A stretch of 64,000 bases of DNA from Apostichopus japonicus (GCF_037975245.1 NC_092578.1:3704001-3768000); one strand, 5' to 3'; shown: positions 25,801 to 39,640, numbered from the stretch's first letter. The notes: generated by a model from the letters alone, not told the origin. Numbers and translations: made by a program.

Positions 25801-28800
25801 TCGATGTAATTTGTCGGTCTATCATCGAATTACAAATCCGCGAAGAATCCGCGTCGTTGGTTTTTCCATATACGATGATATTATTCTGGAATGATGTGAA
25901 ACTTAACACAGTTGTTTGCAGATACAACATAAACTTCTCGCCACGTACGTACATCTAAAATGCGAACTTCCTGACACGTGAATGATTGGTTCAAATCTGA
26001 AGCAATAAAGTTTCATGTTGTTTTACAAATGTGGCTTTTAAAAGATTATCCTGTCCACTGTTTCTCGTCTTCTTATTACCAGATTGAACCATCTTCTGTT
26101 TACGTAGAAAGTAATCGTAAGCCTAGTTAGTAGGTTCCACTTTATAAAGTCTGGCAAAGTAATGACTGTACCTCATGAAATTGCAACAAACTTTTACTTT
26201 CCCCAACCTTTCTGCTTCAAACAAATATTGGGGAGTAAAATATTGTTTGACTTCATTTTGTGTCATTTCAGTTTTATTTCCATAATTTTTTTATTCCAGA
26301 TCATTTCATTTTGGTTCAATTCATTTCAGTCCATTCCATAATATTTTTTTTTTTTTTTCATTTATTGTTAATTTTCCTTTTCTTGTTCTTTTTATTCTTA
26401 TTTTCATCTATTTTTTTTGGGTAGGCTCACATTGGAAACTTATTGATGAGCAAGATATCTGACTACAAAGACTTTCATACTCTTCTTTACATCTGTTCAA
26501 AGGAGTTTGATTTCATAGAAACTGAGGTAAGATTTGCATGGAGAATTGTTACATATATGTCTCAGTTTTTTATTCAAATTTTTGACTTTTGTCAAATGCA
26601 ACAGATATACATGTAATATATATATGTGTGTAAGAGACCTCTTAGCTTGTAAAACATATATATAAAATAATAAGAAACATGATTCCTTTGTGATTATTAA
26701 AATCCCTGACAAGTTTTGACTGAGATTCATTGAATGTATCTCAGGTCTCATTAAGGTGTTCACTACTCCCAAGTCTCTGAGGACTATGGTAAGGATTTAT
26801 AGACTTCGGCGATTGATGCAACTCCTAAATATTTTGGATACGGGTAACTTGCTGCTCTAGGAGACACTACGCCGTTTACAAAATACGAAAATTGTCATTT
26901 GTTGCATTTGTCGCCAGTTTTGACTATAATTTAGCTGTTGGTTTAATAAAGAACTGACTTTGCTTAACGATTGGTTTTGGTTGGTTTAATTGATTAAATG
27001 ATTGGTTGAAACATTGGTTTAATACGGCACATAAATATGCCGGTGATAGGTTGAATGTGAGATACTTAAAAAAAAATCCTTTTTTGTTTTTTTCCGGTCT
27101 GATTATTTTTATTATTTTCAGACCATTTTCAGGTTCCTCTATTCTTTGCTATTGCCGAGTGCCTTGGCTGCTTTACTCATGGTCATGTATAATGTAAGTT
27201 TGAACATGAATGTGTTTAAAGCATTTCTTGGTATTTATGATAATAATTCATTTCAAGAAACTTTGCTTCTAATTCCATTAAAGTAAATTTATGTTCTAGA
27301 TAGATGATTAAGGATATTATATTTTTGAAATCACTATCCACAACACCCTTTCCCCATTGTCCCAGTCCCCCTCCCCCCCCCCCCCCCACGTTTAATATTC
27401 ATTAAACATGGTTCACCTAGGGCTTAACTAAATAAGTTTCTACAATAATTTCTTACTGCAGCAATGACACTACTCCCACCTCCCCTTCCCACAAAATCGA
27501 CTCAGTACCTCTTGGGGATAATCTCCCCCATTTGGAACCCCTGGATTGGATTGCTAGACCCACCTCTTTCCTGGGAAGCTCATCTCTATTGCCTTTGAAC
27601 TTTAACAACCTGCTTAAATTTCCACTATACATACATTTCCCAAAAGTATTCTATGGCAGGTTCTGACAATGTTCATACTCTGATAAAGTTCAAATTACAA
27701 AAAAATATTTCAGTTAAATCACACATACTCTGCTAAAGTTGAAATTACAAAAAAATATTCCAGTTAAAACGTAAGCATTCTAGAATGTACAAGGTTGGTT
27801 ATTTTAATCAGAAAACTGATCTTTCTAGCATATCAAGGGAAACTCTGATTCACTTTTTTCAATTTCTTCATAATATGGGATATACAAGAATTTGCAAGCC
27901 ATTTCAGTGTGCAGCTTAATATCAGTGAGTGGGCTTTTATTCTGCTTTGCCTTGATTGACTTTATCTTTGACATAAATGTCTTCATAGCTTTTAAAGGGC
28001 GAATACAACCGATGGTCTAGGCAAGGAGATGCTGGGATCAAGAACAAGATAGACCTGTAAGTAATTCTGAAAAATAGATACTGGCTTTGAAATTCCCTTT
28101 TTTTCTGTTAACAGCAATGTTTACTTCTACCTTGTAATGGGGGGGGAGGGGGAGTGGGGGGACGTGAAAGATTTTACATCTGAATTGCACAATGACAGGA
28201 TTTTTCGATTAATTTCCTGTGCAAGGCCAGAGATTCAGAGAGAGTTAAAATATTCTTTCTTTGCAAACAAACTTGTTTGCTTGGTTAGCAAACAAGCCTT
28301 AAGCCTTAATTAAGGGGTTCACATACCAAATTTAATAATGCAAAATAGTGAGCCAAATTTTGTTCACAGGTTGGAAAGAAATCTTTTGTGGGCTGGAATT
28401 AGCCAGCTGGCTGCCTATTGAGAACCCCTGAACTTGGGGTCACACATTCAACAACATGGTAGCCATGAGAAATGTCATTACAAACCGGACATCTGATGCA
28501 GCTTAGCATTTATTTCTCAGCATTTTCCGGCAGTTTTGTTTTTCATGTGCCCAGCATTTTACTTAGGATGACCGATAATTTTGTTTTATTGAAGTAAATA
28601 TCAAAAAATTTGGAATAAAATTATACTCATAACAACTGATAATCGATATAATTTTCATAGAGTTAGTGTCGACTCTTGAAAAGGAGTTTTGGGATGCGAC
28701 AGAGTGATTAACTGAAGTACTTTTATGTTTATCATCAGACAAGAGACAATTTGTGTGTGTTTCACAATTTTAGTTTTACAATGTTTCCTTTTCTTTTAGG

Positions 28801-31800
28801 CAAACAAATCCCAAGGAAGGAGCTGAGGTAAGAAGGGTTTTTTTTGGGTGGGAGGGCCTTTTCTGTCTTAACTTTTGTTTTGTTGTTATTTGATGTTGTT
28901 GTTGTGGGATATGAATTGACATGTTTACATTCATATGTTACAGAGTACTTAGTAAAGACTGGACTGGCATTTAATACACAAAAACATGTTCTCATCATTG
29001 GTTATTTCCCTCAAACAAATTTCGCACACTGGATTTGACAAAGGCTGAACAACCTGTATTCTTGTATGTTCAGACTTTCTTCTAGGAAAATTCTAGTGTG
29101 TGACATAGGGTGAAAACCAACGTGTGTCAATTTCCACAAAACTCAACCATTTTCATGCAAATATAATACAATTTCCTGAGATTATCACAGCTTTTGTTCT
29201 TCGTGCTAATTTTTAGAACCAGTGACACAGGTTCCCAGATGGGGGTTGTAAGCAGTTCTTCATCCCTCCCCTGCTTCATCTTTCTCCCACCCCTCGGCTA
29301 CCGCAATCTCTAACAATCTCTTTTTTTTCCTCTTTTTTTTTGCATTTCAGTTTGTCTACCACATCTTTCAGACTTGTGCCTTTGTCATCATGGCTGGTTT
29401 GATTATGAGACTGAAGCTCTTTCTCACTCCTCAACTCTGTTTACTGAGCTCTTTGCTGGCATCTCGTAAGGTGAGTACACCCACTCAGGTCAAGTAAAGA
29501 CCAGCCAAGGGTCTGGAATTTGTAAGAGATTCTACTATTAAACAGGAAACTTTGACCAGTGACATGAAGATACACAACTACAAGTAGGCCTGACAAGAGG
29601 GTTGGAGAGGGGCGGGGGGGGGGGGTGGAGGATATAGCCATTAAACCTGGGGTCAATGTGGGGTCCTGGGGAAATATGGGATAAAGAGTAATGTCTTCTC
29701 ATATTTAGTAATACATTTAAGGAAAAAAATATTTCAAAAAGTGGTCCAGTGATATAATTGCCCCCGGGGGTTAGACCTAGCTCTAAATGCCTCTGCCTAC
29801 AAGATGATCAGGTATATCACTTGCTAGGCATGCTATATTTCATGTAACTTATTACAGGATTGATAGAGCACTCATTATATTGGTGAGTCCTCGTCTCAGA
29901 CATTAAAGATATGGTTTTGTGGTTACATCATGGAGACATAATAAAATTTGTGCTAGGTGTGACACTTTAGCCATGAGGTCCCTGACTCTAACTATTTCTG
30001 ATTTGATTACAGTAAGTAGAGCACTACATCCTTAGATAACCAGTTTGGTGTCACACATGTCAGAGAGGTAGGATGATTTCCCCAGGGCATTAAGTATTGA
30101 GTTAATCTATGTGTACATGATAGCAGAGAGAGATTTCATGTCCACAAGGCATTAAATCTTAAAACAACCTGGTTATAAATTTGGGTTGTTCATTATTCTG
30201 CAGGACAGATATCTCAATATCTGAATTGTTGAAGTAGTTTTTGCTGGAATGCTATTTTCAAATATTAGATTTTTCCCCAGGGCCCAATTATATCACCCCT
30301 TCCCTTTCTAAATTCTTGATTTTTGCCCAAGTATGTAATGAATATTAGAACACATTACTCTTTATCTCATATTTCCCCTTGCTCCTGGGGGGAACCCTCC
30401 CACCCCTCCCCCATGAGGGTTATGGCCACTATTCAAGTAGGAGAGGTAATCTTTCTTTTCCAGGTACAGTATCTGACAACAATCCATTCCCTTCAGACAT
30501 AGGCTGCTTTTACTGCAGGTTTGGCAAGTAACCACTGAGAGAGCCATCACTCTTTCTTGAAGCTTTGTAGCCATTAACACAAATCTGCAATTTTCTTGTC
30601 AATGCATAATATCTTCGATATTGATGAAAAATGTCAGTATCTCATTTCACTTCATAATATCCTAATAACAAACAATGTTTTATCGCATTAATTTTTGGCC
30701 TAGTTGATACCATTTCCATCCTCTCGTATTTATCCGATCTTCTCGGTTGTTCTTCATTTTTTCGCCCAGGTTTTTCATTTCATCAAAGAACCCGTCACCC
30801 ATCGAGCACTCGTGGTAGCTCTCATAGCAGTCATGACCGTTAAAGGAGTCGATAACATTCGGGAGCAAAGAGGCCACGTGGGTGACTTTGAGAACGGACG
30901 ATTAGAAGACGCCTTAGAATGGATCAAATCAAATACTCCAAAAGGTGAAGGACATATTATTCAGAGTTTTTAAATTGCACGAAAATGCCTTTCGACGACT
31001 ACGGAGTGTTTCCAACCTCCCTATGAGAATGAAGAGTAGTTGTTTTGATTGGAGTGTTGTTTTATACTTAAATGTGCATTCTGCAGAGGATTTGCCAATT
31101 GCTAGTAGACTATACTCACACCTTAAAGAGATATTCTGGTGGATGTGGTTGTTAGCGTTAAACCAAAGTTGTTGGAAATTTTCTGCATCTTTAGGTCAAA
31201 ACACAACATCCTTATATCATTTTATATTGGTGAAGATAGAAATTTTGTCAAATTTGTCTATAATTTGTGAATGCATCTAGTAAGGAATTCAATGTGTGGG
31301 AGAACTTTACAAATTTATTCGGGTCACTTGACTTTTAAAACTTTCGTGATGTGAGCCACGACTCTTTTACAACCCTGGTTAATGGAAAGCTGAGGTACGT
31401 AATCTGGTAGACTGCCTCTCTACTCCACCGAAATAGCCCTATGAACCATACAAAGTAGATACTTCAAAGGTTGCGGATTGCAATAATTGAAGCATTACGC
31501 TAAACTTGTGGGACACCAGACTTTCTGTTATGAAAAAAACCGTTAATGAATTGAGAAACCAGGAGTACCCAAAAGGTCGTAAGAACATAGATTTCTCTTA
31601 ATTGGAACTTTATTGATGATTACATTATCTTGTTCCAAAATGATGACCTTACACTTCAAATGAAAATCGGTTTCAGTGGTGGAAATGGTCCCATTTCGAT
31701 GACCTCAAAATTCTGTATGGTACACATTTGTTTACTGAAGAGAACAATATTATGTTAAATATGTTTGGTGTTTATAGTCTGAATGTGAAGTACTGCAAGT

Positions 31801-33404
31801 AAAGTAATGCTGCCCTATTAAACACTGTCTCTCTTTAATTCTCTAAATAGAAAAAGACAAGGCCACTGGTGAGTGTAAACTCTCTATTGCTGTTATCTCT
31901 GTGGTTAGGCTATGCATGTGTCATGTAGCAGCATCTATGGATGTATTGTTCAGCTCAATAATTGATGCTGATAATGATGATGGAATATAATTTCCTAACT
32001 TTTGATTGTTTTAACAGATGCTGTATTTGCCGGGGCGATGCCAACCACGTCAGCTGTCAAACTATCAACAGGTCGGCCTATCGTGAACCACCCTCACTAT
32101 GAAGACACAGAAATGAGGTATAAAGACTAAAGGGAAAAAACAATATTTGACATAGTTGTCACCACTCACCACCCAGTTGGGATAATTTTTTCTATACTGT
32201 AGTGTTATGTCCCGCTTCAGAGCACTCGTATTGTCAGTACGAGCAATATGAATATCATGTTTCTATCAGATCAAGGTTAGGAACTGACAATACCAGTGCT
32301 TTGAGAGCATGATATTGGAGTACAGTTTTAGAGAGGTATTAGCATTAGGAAATTGTCCCAACTGGCTGGAAGTTTAAGTTTCCTCATCTTTATTTATTGT
32401 TTCTGGCTGCCTCCTCACCCAGTTGGGACAATTTTTCTATACTGTATTGTCATGCCCCGCTTCAGAGCACTCATATTGCCGGTACGAGCAGTATGAATAT
32501 CATGTTTCTATTAGATCAAGGTTAGGAACTGTTTGTACTGACAATACCAGTGCTTCGAGAGCATGATAATGGAGTATAGTTTAGAGAGGTATTAGCATTA
32601 GGAAATTGTCCCAACTGGCTGTTGTCACGAATATCCCTTTGAATATTCATTATATTGATGGGTAGCTTTTGTTTTTAGCAAGAGAGAGGGATAATGAGAT
32701 GGTCTCTCTTTGTAGGACTGTCTGAATATACTACAATATGATCTTGGAAATGTAAAATCTGAATTTCCAAGATATAATAATTTCTATTCATATGAATTTA
32801 GTATTACCGAAAGGAAAACAAAACTAAAAAAAGAAAAAACATTCATAAGTTAGCAACAATGTGGAAACGAATTGCCAGATATGGATCTTGAAATGTTTTT
32901 ATCGAATAGGTATTCTTTTTAAGTTGCAATAGCTTTGTAAATGTTTTGCTTTTTGGGTTTGTAGTAAAATGGGCATTAAAGATGATAAAAGCTTTTTAGT
33001 TTCTGTTTTCATTTGACTTAATATTCTGGCAACAAGACACAAATCGCTGCATTTCTCTGACAATGTTTTAATGTTCATGTTGATTCAATATTATGGTGGT
33101 TCACTGCATGACGTGAGATCATCATTTATCTTATTACTGGCCTGCCTAAAGGAACCATAAGCTTCACTCCTGTCAACTTTATATCAATTCTCTCTTAATC
33201 ATTCATCAATGTTGCATTCTTAAAAAGAAGTTACAAGCTTTAGTTTCAGTGTTCATTTTACTTGTTAGTGACTTTGCTAATTAGTTAAACAGAACTTTGT
33301 GTTTCAAAAACTAATATCTCACTCGAGATCCAGCCTTTCTCTAAATGCAGCATAGTTGTTTAACAGTTTTTCCGTTATTCCTATATATATATATATTTAT
33401 ATTT

Positions 33405-33468
<64 letters not shown>

Positions 33469-36400
33469 ATTTATATATATATATATATATATATATAATT
33501 GATAGATATATATAGATATATGCATATATATTATACATTTATCACTCTGGCAACAAGACACAAGTTGCTGCATATTTCTCTGATAACGTTTAAATGTTCA
33601 TTCTTATTCATTAATTACCATGGCAGTTCACTGCATGACGAGAGAGCTGGCGTGTTTTTCATCATTTATCATTTATTTAATTACTGGCCTGCCTCAAGGA
33701 ACTATAACTCTCACTCCTGTCAAAATTATTCAATTTTCTCATAATTATTCATCAATTTTGCCTTCTTACAAGAAACTGAACAATGGAAATTTTGCAATTT
33801 CCTTCCCAAAAAAAATTCTGTTAAATTTTAAGGGATATCAACTATGGTTCGCTAGAATTAGCAGACGTTAATATATTGTACCGACTCGCAATAAGACTTT
33901 AAGAAGATATCGGTTTTCATCGTAGCTTCCTCGGACGGAATTATGTTTTGTATAAGGCAGCGTAGTTGAGTACTTTTCGATTGGCTAATTCTACTCATTA
34001 TGCAATGGTTTGAAATTTAAATATATTTTCCTCTTTTGCATAATTAAAATTTGTGGTTCAGTTTCTGAAGACCTTGACCAAGATTTGTATTTTTTTGTCT
34101 GTAAAGAGACCACAGAATGTTTTTTTTTTGTGTTCTGTTGTAGTATTAAGCACTATATAAATATGTTGTAGTTACTTTTCTTGTTGTTTATTCAGTTTTG
34201 GTCTTTCATAGTAATATTCCATAAAAGTACAGTACGCACCATGAATTCATCTTAACGATTTCCATTTCATGTACTCCATTAATATATATGCTTTCTGCTC
34301 TCACAAATCTAATATTCGTTTTGGCTTATACCTGTTTCCCCACTTACAATCGAAAATGTCGTTAATCAATGAGCCATGAATGTTTTAGTAGGTCATAAAG
34401 TTCTCCGGTTATGACCGTAAAATTTTGACTTAGCTTTAGACGGCCGGTAAATCTCTTTATCGTTTTAAGTGGTAGCACACATGCTCTGGATATATATCCA
34501 TCTCTCAAAAGTCCAAACAAACTCTGGGATTGATTTACTACGTCTTCGATGTCTCCTCTCTCCGCAGGGAAAGAACCTTAAAGGTCTACAGCATATACAG
34601 TAGAAAGCCTGTCAGAGAGGTGTACAGCACTCTGAGAGACATGCGTGTTCAGTATGTGATTTTAGAGTACTCTTGGTGTGTACGTAGGTACAGGTGAGTC
34701 CAACAACAACATTCACCCAGTGTTTGAACTCCCATGAGCTGGCGTAATGAGAGAGGAGGGGAGGGGAGGGGAGGGGGGCCAGGGAGGTCAGAGAGATATA
34801 GCCCCAGGGGTTCAGAGTCAATTTGGGAGCTCAGGAACATATGAACATGGTCCAGGGAAAATTAAGGATGGTGTACACACATTTTTATAATATACTTAAG
34901 GAGAAACAAGGATTGCAAAAAGGGAGACCTGGTGACATAGCTCTCCCTGGTCCTGACCTCTGACCTCTCTCTGATGCCTCCGTCCATGAGTGGACAAAGG
35001 TTGCCTCCAGATATTTGGTATGTCTTGGTATCTTTAAAGAAGGTCAGGTTTCACTGCAGCACAGTAAATGTAGTCCATGTGCAACTCACCCTCATATTAA
35101 AGTTTTTTTTTTCATTTCATTTATTCACGATTATTAAACATGTGTATGGTACATTGATAATATTTAGAGTTACGATAACAACATTAGGTATGTCATCTGA
35201 ATGATACAAAGGAATTATTTACAAAATGCGAAAATTGATTCTGAATTGAGTATTTCTTCTTCTTCTTCTCTTATACCGAAATATATGTATACATATCCAG
35301 AAAAACTAACCTTCAGTGAATACAAAACTCACGCTTACACACGCGCAAAAAAAGTACACATACTTACACATACAAATACCCACACACACACCTACATCTC
35401 TTAAGGAGCAAACTGCTTATCTACTGCAAAGAGCATGCATGCGTTGGTAGAGTTACAGTGTGTGACATTATTCCAGGATAATCTTCAAAAGCAACCTGGA
35501 GAAAAAATAGACTACAAAGGTCACATTGATGAAAAAAAATTGACAGATATGTCTAAATTGGATCATTGAACAAAGAACACAGAAAGAAAAATTGGACAGA
35601 ACAAGTAAAAAAAAAAAATGCCAGAAAAAAATTACTTTTATTACACCATGAAGTACTCCATGTCATGCTTGTATGTAGTATCATAGAGAGTAAAGTTTGT
35701 TTAGTGGAATAGTTGGAATATTATTGTTCCATACCGAACAAAGAGATAAAAATGACAATTTTAATGGTATTTTTGATGTGCAGCTATTAAAAACAAGTCT
35801 TAGTGGGAGGGATAACGTTGTGGGTTTTTAAAATTTAAAAAAAAAAATTTAATCCTTTTTTCTCTTGTATGGTAAGAAACTCTAAATTTTGATGACAATG
35901 ATCGTGATAATGCAATACAGTACCATGTAAGAAATGTCTGAAACCTTCGAGGAAGAAGGAGACGAAAAGTTCCTTCATCCTCCCCCACCCCCCCACCCCC
36001 TCCCCCAACCTCTCTAGATGGTCTAGGTTTTAACTCCATTATGTGAGATATTCCTTTTCTGTCACAGAGAATGTGATAAATTACTTTCATTTTTAATACA
36101 TTTAGAACGTCAGAAAAACAAAATCTTTTGAGATAAATCTGGGTAGATGTCTGAGGTCCAGGCCTTTTACAATCATCATCAAACTGCAGACTCTTGTTTG
36201 GTTTTGTGACTTCCGTCATTTCGTGTCAAATGCTCCATTTCAGTCACACTGTCACAGACAATATTGATTGCATTGCAGTTGTGTATCTGAGTATCTCCCT
36301 CCCCCCTTCCTTTGTGTATCTGAGTATACCCCTCCACCCCCCCCCCCCGCCTTTATACCCACCAAGTGCAACGAAACACACAAGCATATAACTCGTCCTT

Positions 36401-36620
36401 CTTCTTTCCATCATACAGGCCGGGTTGTTCGCTTCCCGAGATATGGGATGTAGAAGACGCTGAGAACCGAGGAAAAGAACCGACCTGTATGAGGTTAAAG
36501 CGGAACGCAGGTCCCTTCTTCAAGGAAGTCTTCAAGAATTCGGAATATACGATTCTGAAACTGAACAAAGTCTCACAGAAGATCAATTCACAGAGAATTG
36601 AGGTCAGTGCTACAGAGTGA
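16878..36620 (+). CDS. DPY19L1: DPY19L1-like protein C-mannosyltransferase
   Basis: Twenty-two exons, all GT-AG, join in frame to about 738 residues (human paralogues are roughly 675-760): 16878-17064, 18261-18285, 18902-18989, 19440-19577, 19767-19887, 20591-20742, 21102-21193, 21562-21661, 22171-22248, 23651-23737, 24879-24935, 25709-25789, 26425-26526, 27122-27193, 27989-28056, 28800-28827, 29351-29470, 30770-30944, 31851-31868, 32018-32117, 34568-34693, 36419-36620. The family is a multipass ER enzyme that transfers mannose from dolichol-phosphate-mannose to Trp in WxxW/C motifs of thrombospondin repeats and some receptors. Seen: a polar N-terminus, a first membrane segment near residues 52-72, then the luminal [11 protein letters not shown], whose Glu79 I infer to be the catalytic-base equivalent. 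After it come [95 protein letters not shown] and [13 protein letters not shown]. Exons of 25, 28 and 18 nt are unusually short. The ortholog group (L1/L2 rather than L3/L4) is inferred from motifs, not from a tree. Confidence 0.95.
19296..19315. repeat. Short interstitial telomere-like repeat
   Basis: About three tandem CCCTAA units in DPY19L intron 3. It is too short to indicate a former chromosome end. Confidence 0.8.
22601..22697. repeat. 34-bp tandem repeat, ~2.8 copies
   Basis: Copies start with AAAATATTGGCCACAAACCT at 22601, 22635 and 22669. They are nearly identical, with the third truncated. This is in DPY19L intron 9. The near-identity implies a recent expansion or an assembly artefact. 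Confidence 0.95.
24139..24190. repeat. 11-bp minisatellite
   Basis: About four to five units of TTCCTGTATTA (first unit shortened) in DPY19L intron 10. Confidence 0.9.
27674..27770. repeat. 50-bp tandem duplication
   Basis: Two adjacent copies starting CATACTCTG at 27674 and 27724 share an A-rich core followed by CAGTTAAA, with a few substitutions. In DPY19L intron 14. Confidence 0.9.
32170..32368. mobile_element. Foldback MITE, copy A (hAT-like)
   Basis: The left end CACCCAGTTGGGA.AATTTT is inverted at the right end as AAATTGTCCCAACTGGCTG. Internally, GCACTCGTATTGTCAGTACGAGC is partly mirrored by ACTGACAATACCAGTGC, so the whole element can fold back. It lacks 9 bp (TTTGTACTG) present in copy B between two ACTG repeats, a likely slippage deletion. 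It has no coding capacity. Lies in DPY19L intron 20. Confidence 0.85.
32416..32621. mobile_element. Foldback MITE, copy B (hAT-like)
   Basis: Same orientation and nearly identical to copy A, separated from it by 47 bp. The TTGTCAC after its right end (32622-32628) also occurs just left of copy A (32156-32162). The pair may therefore be one insertion that was later duplicated internally. Confidence 0.85.
32990..33775. repeat. Diverged tandem duplication split by an AT-rich insertion
   Basis: Unit 1 spans about 32990-33232. Unit 2 begins at about 33233 (AAGCTTTAGTTTC, compared with AAGCTTTTTAGTTTC in unit 1), is interrupted, and resumes at 33547-33775 with CTGGCAACAAGACACAA and the rest of the unit in the same order. 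The interruption (about 33268-33546) includes the TA microsatellite. Non-coding, in DPY19L intron 20. Confidence 0.75.
33382..33497. repeat. Imperfect (TA)n microsatellite
   Basis: About 115 bases of TA repeats broken by occasional TT and AC, inside the interrupted duplication in DPY19L intron 20. Confidence 0.95.
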
Positions 36621-37458
36621 AGAAAAGTGGAAATGGTCTCTCTGTAAATCCGGCGCGTAATCAGTTTGTTAACGAAGGAAGCAAACCGATATGTTATCAT
36701 ATGTGATGATAAGTTGTTTATGATTTACTATATTCCCCCCTGTCTCTCTCTCTCTCTCCCCCCCCCCCATAAAAAAAAGGAACAGGAGATAGAAAAAAAA
36801 TTGTTCCGATTCCCAAAAGAGTTCTACAGTCGTGCTTTTATGGTGTCTGTTCAATGAACTGTGTGATTTCATAGTGCCTGTGCTTATACTCTTGCTGTGT
36901 TGATTTATTTCTCAGTGCATATTTTTCGTGGAGAACATTAAACAGTTTTGTCAGTGTCAACAATGCCAGTATTTGAAAATGTCCAAAAAAAATTGTATAT
37001 TATAAAACATTTTCTCAAAGGCTGCACTGTTTGTATTTCAAAATCGTATCAGAAACCTGAAAATGGTGGCCAAAAAATTACTCTCATGAATGTCTTCTCA
37101 AATTTGTCTGGTTTTGATAACGGTGGAATTTTTTGGAATAAGTCAGTTACACAAAAAATGTTTACTGTATGGGATAAAAATTAAATGGTTGCTAACGGTA
37201 TTCTGTCAATACCCATTAACAACCTAGGACGACACTTTACTCTATTATCTGCATTTCAACTTCTGAAAGAAGTAAGATAGCTACTGTATCCTCTAAAACT
37301 TTTTCTTTATATCTTTCGGCAATTCTTTTTCATAATTTGTTGCGAAAGTTGAAGGCCCTCTGCAAAAACTTGTCTAAACCTTAAATGTCTGTAGTACTTA
37401 GTGCTTACTGGAAGTTGCAACCGTTCAAGCAACTTTTCACAGAGAGGGAGAGAGAGAG

Positions 37459-37485
37459 GTGGGTGGGTGGGTGGGTGGGTGGGGG
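37459..37485. repeat. (GGGT)n microsatellite
   Basis: About six GGGT/GGTG units flanked by GA-rich sequence. It could form a G-quadruplex. Confidence 0.9.
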
Positions 37486-38929
37486 AGAGAGAGGTGGAGA
37501 GAGAGACAAACAATAGTAAATGAATTATCTGGTGTATGGATATAGTCCTATTATCATCACCTTCTCATGAAGCAGTTCCCTGAAGATATTAATTTCCTGT
37601 ATCTTAAAGGAAATTTTACTGACTGCAAGTATAAAAGTGATATAAAAACATTTGTATAACAAAAATATTGATGTAGTTATGGGACTTATCTTGTTAAAGG
37701 CAACTGACAAACGACATTCCAATAATCTCAAATGCTATTAATAACATAAGTTAATTCCTTCCATCCTTCCCTTTCTCATGATTTATTTGCTTCCTTACTT
37801 ATTCTCCCCTTTTATTTCTTTGGCTTATATAGTTGGAAAATTTCTTTCAAATTATATATATATTTTTGTTTGTAAAATTAACAATGCAGCTGCCATTTTT
37901 ATGTACTAACAGTCACTCAAGGTGTTGTTTCCAGTGAGTTCATTTTGACCACTTCAAAATGTGTGTGTGTTTTTTTTTTTCCTTTTAATATTCTTACACA
38001 GTCAACTAGTTATATGCTGACCCCTATTTTGATGATGTTAAATTCTGTATATTGAGTTCAATTCCCACGAACTGATTTTCTATTTCAAAAAGTTCAAAAA
38101 AGGTTAAAGTTAACAAATATGGAAACATATTCTGACTCCTATTCATGTACCTGTTTAGGTTGAAACAGTACTACCGTATACTATGTTGTGATATGCTACC
38201 AGCCTACCATGGCAACCCAACACGAAATGCTTAGTTGTTAAAGGGGTTGTGACTTTAGATGGAAAAAAAATCATTTTGAAATGCACCCAATGTTGCATTT
38301 CATATTTAGGTTTTGAGATACAAATCGACCCTTTAAACCTTCAGAAGCTCATCTCTCAAATGGCTAACTTAGATCTTGGACTGTTAAATTTCTCTCCTCA
38401 GAATAAAAAGAGAAAAAAACACAATGTTTTTTTTTAACAAGCCTTGTTTGTATTTACAGATGACATGGTTTGGATGCATTGCAAATTTGTCAAGGATAAA
38501 TGGTGTTAGATTTGATCCTTGTGAGGTTCTGTTGTTTGAAAGAGGGTTTTGCATGAAGCTCAGTAACATTGTATAAACAGATTTATTGGCTTCTTCTGTA
38601 AGACCCTGAACTTAGGAGTTGCTGTCATCATCGAATTTGCATGATAGGATCATTCCAGACATTTTAACTAACTGAAAAGGTGAATAATTCTGAAACTGGA
38701 ATTGAGGAGAGAGAGATAGAGAAAGATGCTAGTAATTTGTTTTACCAACTGCAATAAACCCTGTGTAGGTAAAATGCATGATTTTCGACACTAGCAGTCT
38801 AGTGATCGTCATTCAGTGTCAGACGTAGGACTGAAAACAGAGGGTAAATTTAGTTAATTAAGAGACCGAAAAATGACTAGCATTCCATCCTATTGAGTTA
38901 TATATTAGATTTATGGTGTCACAGTGGTA

Positions 38930-39640
38930 CAAAGAACTTTGTTTTATGGTGTTAATAAATCACATGATATTTTCTTGTTTTGTTTCTACAATGGTTGTTT
39001 TATAGTTGTATCAATTTACATTTTTTATTATGCATGGTGATATTAAAAATAAGCTTGGTGTGTGTTGTTAGTACAATGCCTCGTTTGGTTGACGTTCTAA
39101 TTGTTTATTTTAATGGTGGTTTCACGAGGCTTTGTGTATTTTTTGTGAAGAAAGTGGATTTGTCTAGCAGGTTTTGCTTAATAGTGGTATAAATAAAATG
39201 TGTCTTATGGTGGTTCAAAGAGACTTAATTGATGGTACAATCATTTTTAAGATACTTTGTTCTGTGTTGGTCATTAAAAGCTCAAAAGGTGGTATAATTT
39301 TTCTTTTTTGTGGTGGTTATGAAAGACTCAGTTGTTGTATAACATTTGTGTTTTGTAATGACTCTAAGAGGTTTTGAATGGTGGTATTAAAAATAATTTT
39401 TATGGTGGATTAAAGAGCCTGTGAAAGGTGGTATTAAAACTAACTTTATGTTGGTTCAATAAGAGGCTGTTAATTGTGGTATTAAGTGTAAATTTATGGT
39501 TCTAAGAGGCTGTGTATGGTGGTATGTTTTAAAAATAATTTTATGTTGGTTCTATAAGAGGCTGTTAATGGTGGTATTAAATGTAAATTTATGTTGGTTC
39601 TAAGAGGTTTTAATCGGTGGTATTAAAAATACTTGTTTCG
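38930..39640. repeat. Degenerate ~50-bp tandem repeat
   Basis: Recurring blocks approximating TTTATG.TGGTTC.AAGAGGCTGT followed by TAATGGTGGTATTAAA.ATAA are spaced about 45-65 bases apart. They are clearest from 39190 to 39630 and weaker upstream. Non-coding, about 2.3-3 kb past the DPY19L stop. Confidence 0.75.
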
